64,000 nucleotides of DNA, from NCBI RefSeq assembly GCF_018531465.1, contig NZ_JAHDTF010000005.1, positions 186,001 to 250,000 on the forward strand. Direction: 5' to 3'. The notes under the pieces are model-generated. The model was not told the origin of the DNA, did not search any database, and was given only the letters and a program-made list of their open reading frames with translations. Positions within the stretch are counted from its first letter, which is position 1; each line of letters begins with the position of its first letter. Made by a program: the position numbers and the translations under genes. Shown one piece after another: positions 61,649-64,000 of the stretch. The DNA is from Sphaerisporangium fuscum (lineage in GTDB: Bacteria; Actinomycetota; Actinomycetes; Streptosporangiales; Streptosporangiaceae).

Positions 61649-63895
61649 CTATGCCGGGGAACGCTCGGGAACGGCGCCGGCGCGGCCGGTGACCACGTGG
61701 TACATGCGCGCCGCGGCGCCCTGGGGGTTCTTGCGGGCCCACGCCTCGATGTGGAAGGCCAGCCGGGCCGCCTCGGGCCGGGTGCCGCCCAGCGCCGCGA
61801 CCAGCGCGGTCAGGGCCGAGTCGAGGTAGGGCCGGGTGTTGGCCCGGAGGAACCACTGCTTCAGCACGTCGAGCGCGAGCTCGGTCCAGTCCGGGTCGTT
61901 GAGCGCCCGGCGCGTGAGTTCGAACACCGCGGGCCTGGTGGTCTCCCGTCCGGCCGCGTGCAGGAGGCTCGGCCAGGTCTGTCTCTTCCCCTTGGCGCCG
62001 TCCGGGCCGGGAATCTTCTCGTCGATGCCGTCGGCGATGACGATGAAGGCCAGCATCGCGAGCTCCCGCTCGCTCTTCTTCTTCGAGCCCGCCCACCGCC
62101 GCAACGAGCCCAGCACCTCGTCGTCGTCGATGAGGTCGCTGAGGTACATCGCCACGATGCCACCGGCCGCCGCCGTGGACCATATGTCGTCCGTCGAGCG
62201 CTGCCGCCTGGCGATGCGGACCAGCCCGTTCAGCGCGGCCTTGGGGTTGGCCGGCGCCAGCGCCAGCCCGTACACCATGGCGGCGGCGCCGACCAGGCTG
62301 GACTCGTCGGAGGCCACCCAGTCCTCCAGTAACCGCGAGATCCGCGGGGCGATGTCGGGGTCGGCCAGGGGGACGGTCAGCGCCGCGGCGACCAGGTGCC
62401 AGACGTACTCGTCGTCGGTGAGCGCCCACGGCAGGACGACCTCGCGCAGCAGCATGTGCAGGCTGTCCTCGGCGAACGTGCCCAGCATCAGCGCGGCTCG
62501 GCGCTGCACGTGCGGGTCGGGGTGCCCGGCCAGCTCCCGCAGCCAGGCGATCAGCACGGGCCGTACCGCCGGATAGTCGGTGCGCAGGAGCTCCACCAGG
62601 CTGTTCTCCCAGTTGAGATCGGCGAATTCGGCGATCTCCGCCCGGACGGTGCCGTAGGCGTCGTCGTGGTCGACGACCGAGGTGTGCGCCTGTACATCGG
62701 CCAGACGCCCCCGGCCCGTCCCGGAGAACAGGTCCCGCGGCGTCTTCTCCCCGGCCTCCTCGCGCAGCAGCACGCACAGCCGGTTCTCCAGCTCCAGCAG
62801 GGTCTGCAGGGGCAGGCCGCCGAAGTAGCCGAGGGTGATGATGAGCGGCCGCAGCGCCGTCCGGTCGTGGTCCTCGAACCAGGTCCGGATCTGTTCGGTG
62901 TCGACCATGCGCAGGTGCGTGGCCAGCGCCTCGACCCTGATCCGGTCGCGGACGACGTCTCCCACGATCGCGGCGACCTTCTCCAGGTCGGCCAGGGGGT
63001 GACCGCCGCGGCACCATTCGGCGAGCTCCTCCCGGGCGAGCACCTCGCGCAGCTGTGGATGCCGGTCGTCCGGCAGCCCCCGGGACGCGTGGCGCAGCAG
63101 CAGTCCGGCCAGGCCCGTCTCCGGGGGCGTGACCCGTACGCCGCCGAGCGCGCCGAGGTTCTCACCTGTCCCGATCAGTACCAGGTAGCTGCGGCGTTGG
63201 TCGCACATGGCCCGCAGCCGGGTCATCTCGAACTCGGTGACGCGCTCGTCGGGGCGGCTGACCAGGAAGTAGCCGCGGTCCTCGACCAGCTGGGCCTCGG
63301 TCAGCTCCGCCACCGGGGTGTGCGGCCGGATCTGCCACACCTCGTCGCCGACGCGCTCGCGCAGCAGCTGGATGCCCAAGGTCATCCGGCCGCTCCCCTC
63401 CTGCCCGTACAGGCACAGGAAGCGGTCGCCACCGAGACGGCTGCCGGCGGTGACGGCGCAGCCGGGTGATTCGTAGACCTCGGAGAGCTTCTTGAGGTGG
63501 TCGGCCCGGACCTTCGCCACGAAGAGGGAGCTCGCTCCGCCGCCGGCACGGGAGTCACGGCCGTTGAAGCTCTCGGCCTGGATGTCGCAGTACGCGTAGA
63601 CGACGCCGCCCTCGCCCACCAGGATGCGGTCGCGGTTCTCCCGGTACTCGTTGACGTCCTGCCTGCCGGTCTGGGGGCTCGGCCTGCTCCTCGCCTGCCT
63701 GGTCTCGCCCGGCCGCTCGACCTGCCCCGGGTTCGCCTCGGCCGGCCGTCCTTTGCCGGGCCCGCGGTCCTCGGTGGCCTGCTCCGGACGGCCGGACGGC
63801 GCGGGCCGCTCCGCCGCCTCCGGCGTGCCGTCCTGTCCGCTCCTGCCGCCGGGCTCGGCCGGCGTGTCGGTGTTCTCCCCGGCGCCGGCGGTCAC
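61649..63895 (-). CDS. large P-loop-like/HEAT-repeat protein of the cassette
   Basis: 748 aa, GTG overlapping the stop of the upstream partial gene (GTGA). Residues 1-80 are disordered (Pro/Gly/Glu). At 90-116 is a motif ILVGEGGVVYAYCDIQAESF NGRDSR shared with the end of the upstream protein. A degenerate Walker A follows (YGQEGSGRMT, 163-172, Arg for Lys) with a Walker B-like EDRGYFLVSR. The second half is helical ARM/HEAT-like (VQRRAALMLGTFAEDSLHML, SLVGAAAMVYGLAL). It looks like a STAND-type sensor or scaffold whose NTPase may be weak. No close family recognised. Confidence 0.7.
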   Translation of the reverse strand: MTAGAGENTDTPAEPGGRSGQDGTPEAAERPAPSGRPEQATEDRGPGKGRPAEANPGQVERPGETRQARSRPSPQTGRQDVNEYRENRDRILVGEGGVVYAYCDIQAESFNGRDSRAGGGASSLFVAKVRADHLKKLSEVYESPGCAVTAGSRLGGDRFLCLYGQEGSGRMTLGIQLLRERVGDEVWQIRPHTPVAELTEAQLVEDRGYFLVSRPDERVTEFEMTRLRAMCDQRRSYLVLIGTGENLGALGGVRVTPPETGLAGLLLRHASRGLPDDRHPQLREVLAREELAEWCRGGHPLADLEKVAAIVGDVVRDRIRVEALATHLRMVDTEQIRTWFEDHDRTALRPLIITLGYFGGLPLQTLLELENRLCVLLREEAGEKTPRDLFSGTGRGRLADVQAHTSVVDHDDAYGTVRAEIAEFADLNWENSLVELLRTDYPAVRPVLIAWLRELAGHPDPHVQRRAALMLGTFAEDSLHMLLREVVLPWALTDDEYVWHLVAAALTVPLADPDIAPRISRLLEDWVASDESSLVGAAAMVYGLALAPANPKAALNGLVRIARRQRSTDDIWSTAAAGGIVAMYLSDLIDDDEVLGSLRRWAGSKKKSERELAMLAFIVIADGIDEKIPGPDGAKGKRQTWPSLLHAAGRETTRPAVFELTRRALNDPDWTELALDVLKQWFLRANTRPYLDSALTALVAALGGTRPEAARLAFHIEAWARKNPQGAAARMYHVVTGRAGAVPERSPA

Positions 63896-64000
63896 GACGG
63901 CCCCCTGGAGTCGCGGCCGGTGAACCGTTCGGCGCGGATGGAGACGTTGCCGTAGACGACGCTGTCGTTGCCGTGCACCTCGATCGTGCTCGCCGGACGG
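63892..64000 (-). CDS. 3' end of an upstream cassette gene (partial)
   Basis: Only the last ~35 codons are inside the window: ...ASTIEVHGNDSVVYGNVSIR AERFTGRDSRGPS and stop. The TGA overlaps the GTG of the 748-aa gene, so it is co-translated. Its end matches the internal motif of the neighbour (VVYxxxxIxAExFxGRDSR), suggesting a shared interaction module. Nothing can be said of the rest of the protein. Confidence 0.65.
   Translation of the reverse strand, partial: RPASTIEVHGNDSVVYGNVSIRAERFTGRDSRGPS

Noticed and set aside
57548-64000. Integrated genetic element with attL at tRNA-Pro
   Set aside because: No integrase and no repeat of the tRNA 3' end found in the window; kept only as a possible boundary.

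Overview
The window is high-GC actinobacterial DNA. WhiB-, BldG-, Crp- and Tad-type genes, GTG starts, ATGA/GTGA overlaps and strong GC3 bias all point to a filamentous actinomycete, most likely of the Streptosporangiales (inference; no marker fixes the genus). From about 21.5 to 57.4 kb the gene order matches a conserved actinobacterial core block as I remember it from Streptomyces coelicolor (hppA, rsbW-like, bldG, helicase, tad, acs, nth, crp, wblA, PBP) and Mycobacterium tuberculosis (helicase, tad/ssd, acs, holin-like, epoxide hydrolase, marP, nudix, nth, crp, MBL, ridA, paired ATPases, whiB4, ponA2, metallophosphoesterase).

Layout. 0-3.2 kb: a Rieske/DUF2231 protein, a small unknown gene, a TauE-type exporter and an SPFH protein. 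3.2-11.1 kb: a divergent catabolic locus. A leftward operon (solute-binding lipoprotein, ABC ATPase, permease, phosphotriesterase-like amidohydrolase, amidotransferase-like protein, nucleoside hydrolase) faces a rightward lacI-M20 peptidase pair, with a 14-bp palindromic operator between them. 11.1-21.5 kb: an ABC ATPase, a GAF kinase/NarL regulator pair, SDR plus QueA-like genes, tandem secreted paralogues, an ornithine-lipid olsBA-like pair, serB and sixA. 21.5-28.7 kb: H+-PPase, rsbW-like/bldG and a YprA-type helicase, with a repeat-rich stretch holding IS481-type debris at 24.2-25.4 kb. 28.9-35.9 kb: a leftward Tad-type pilus locus. 36.0-37.6 kb: cupin, DUF4267 and TetR genes with two identical operator-like repeats. 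37.6-38.4 kb: no convincing gene but strong RNA structure, at the position where synteny predicts a 6S-like (Ms1/scr3559) RNA. 38.4-57.4 kb: the conserved acs-to-metallophosphoesterase block.

After a tRNA-Pro(CGG) at 57.5 kb the content becomes accessory: a cytochrome P450 fragment, a flavin oxidase, and at the right edge a leftward cassette of a membrane protein, an SPFH-like protein, a P-loop/HEAT-repeat protein and the 3' end of another gene. The last two share a distinctive short motif. This cassette is my best candidate for an undescribed system, possibly membrane-associated and NTPase-driven.

A recurring oddity is short tandem arrays at gene ends. At two unrelated genes (yqeY and the membrane-protein gene) the last codons plus stop are repeated three times downstream; other arrays lie at 24.4, 25.1 and 32.5 kb.
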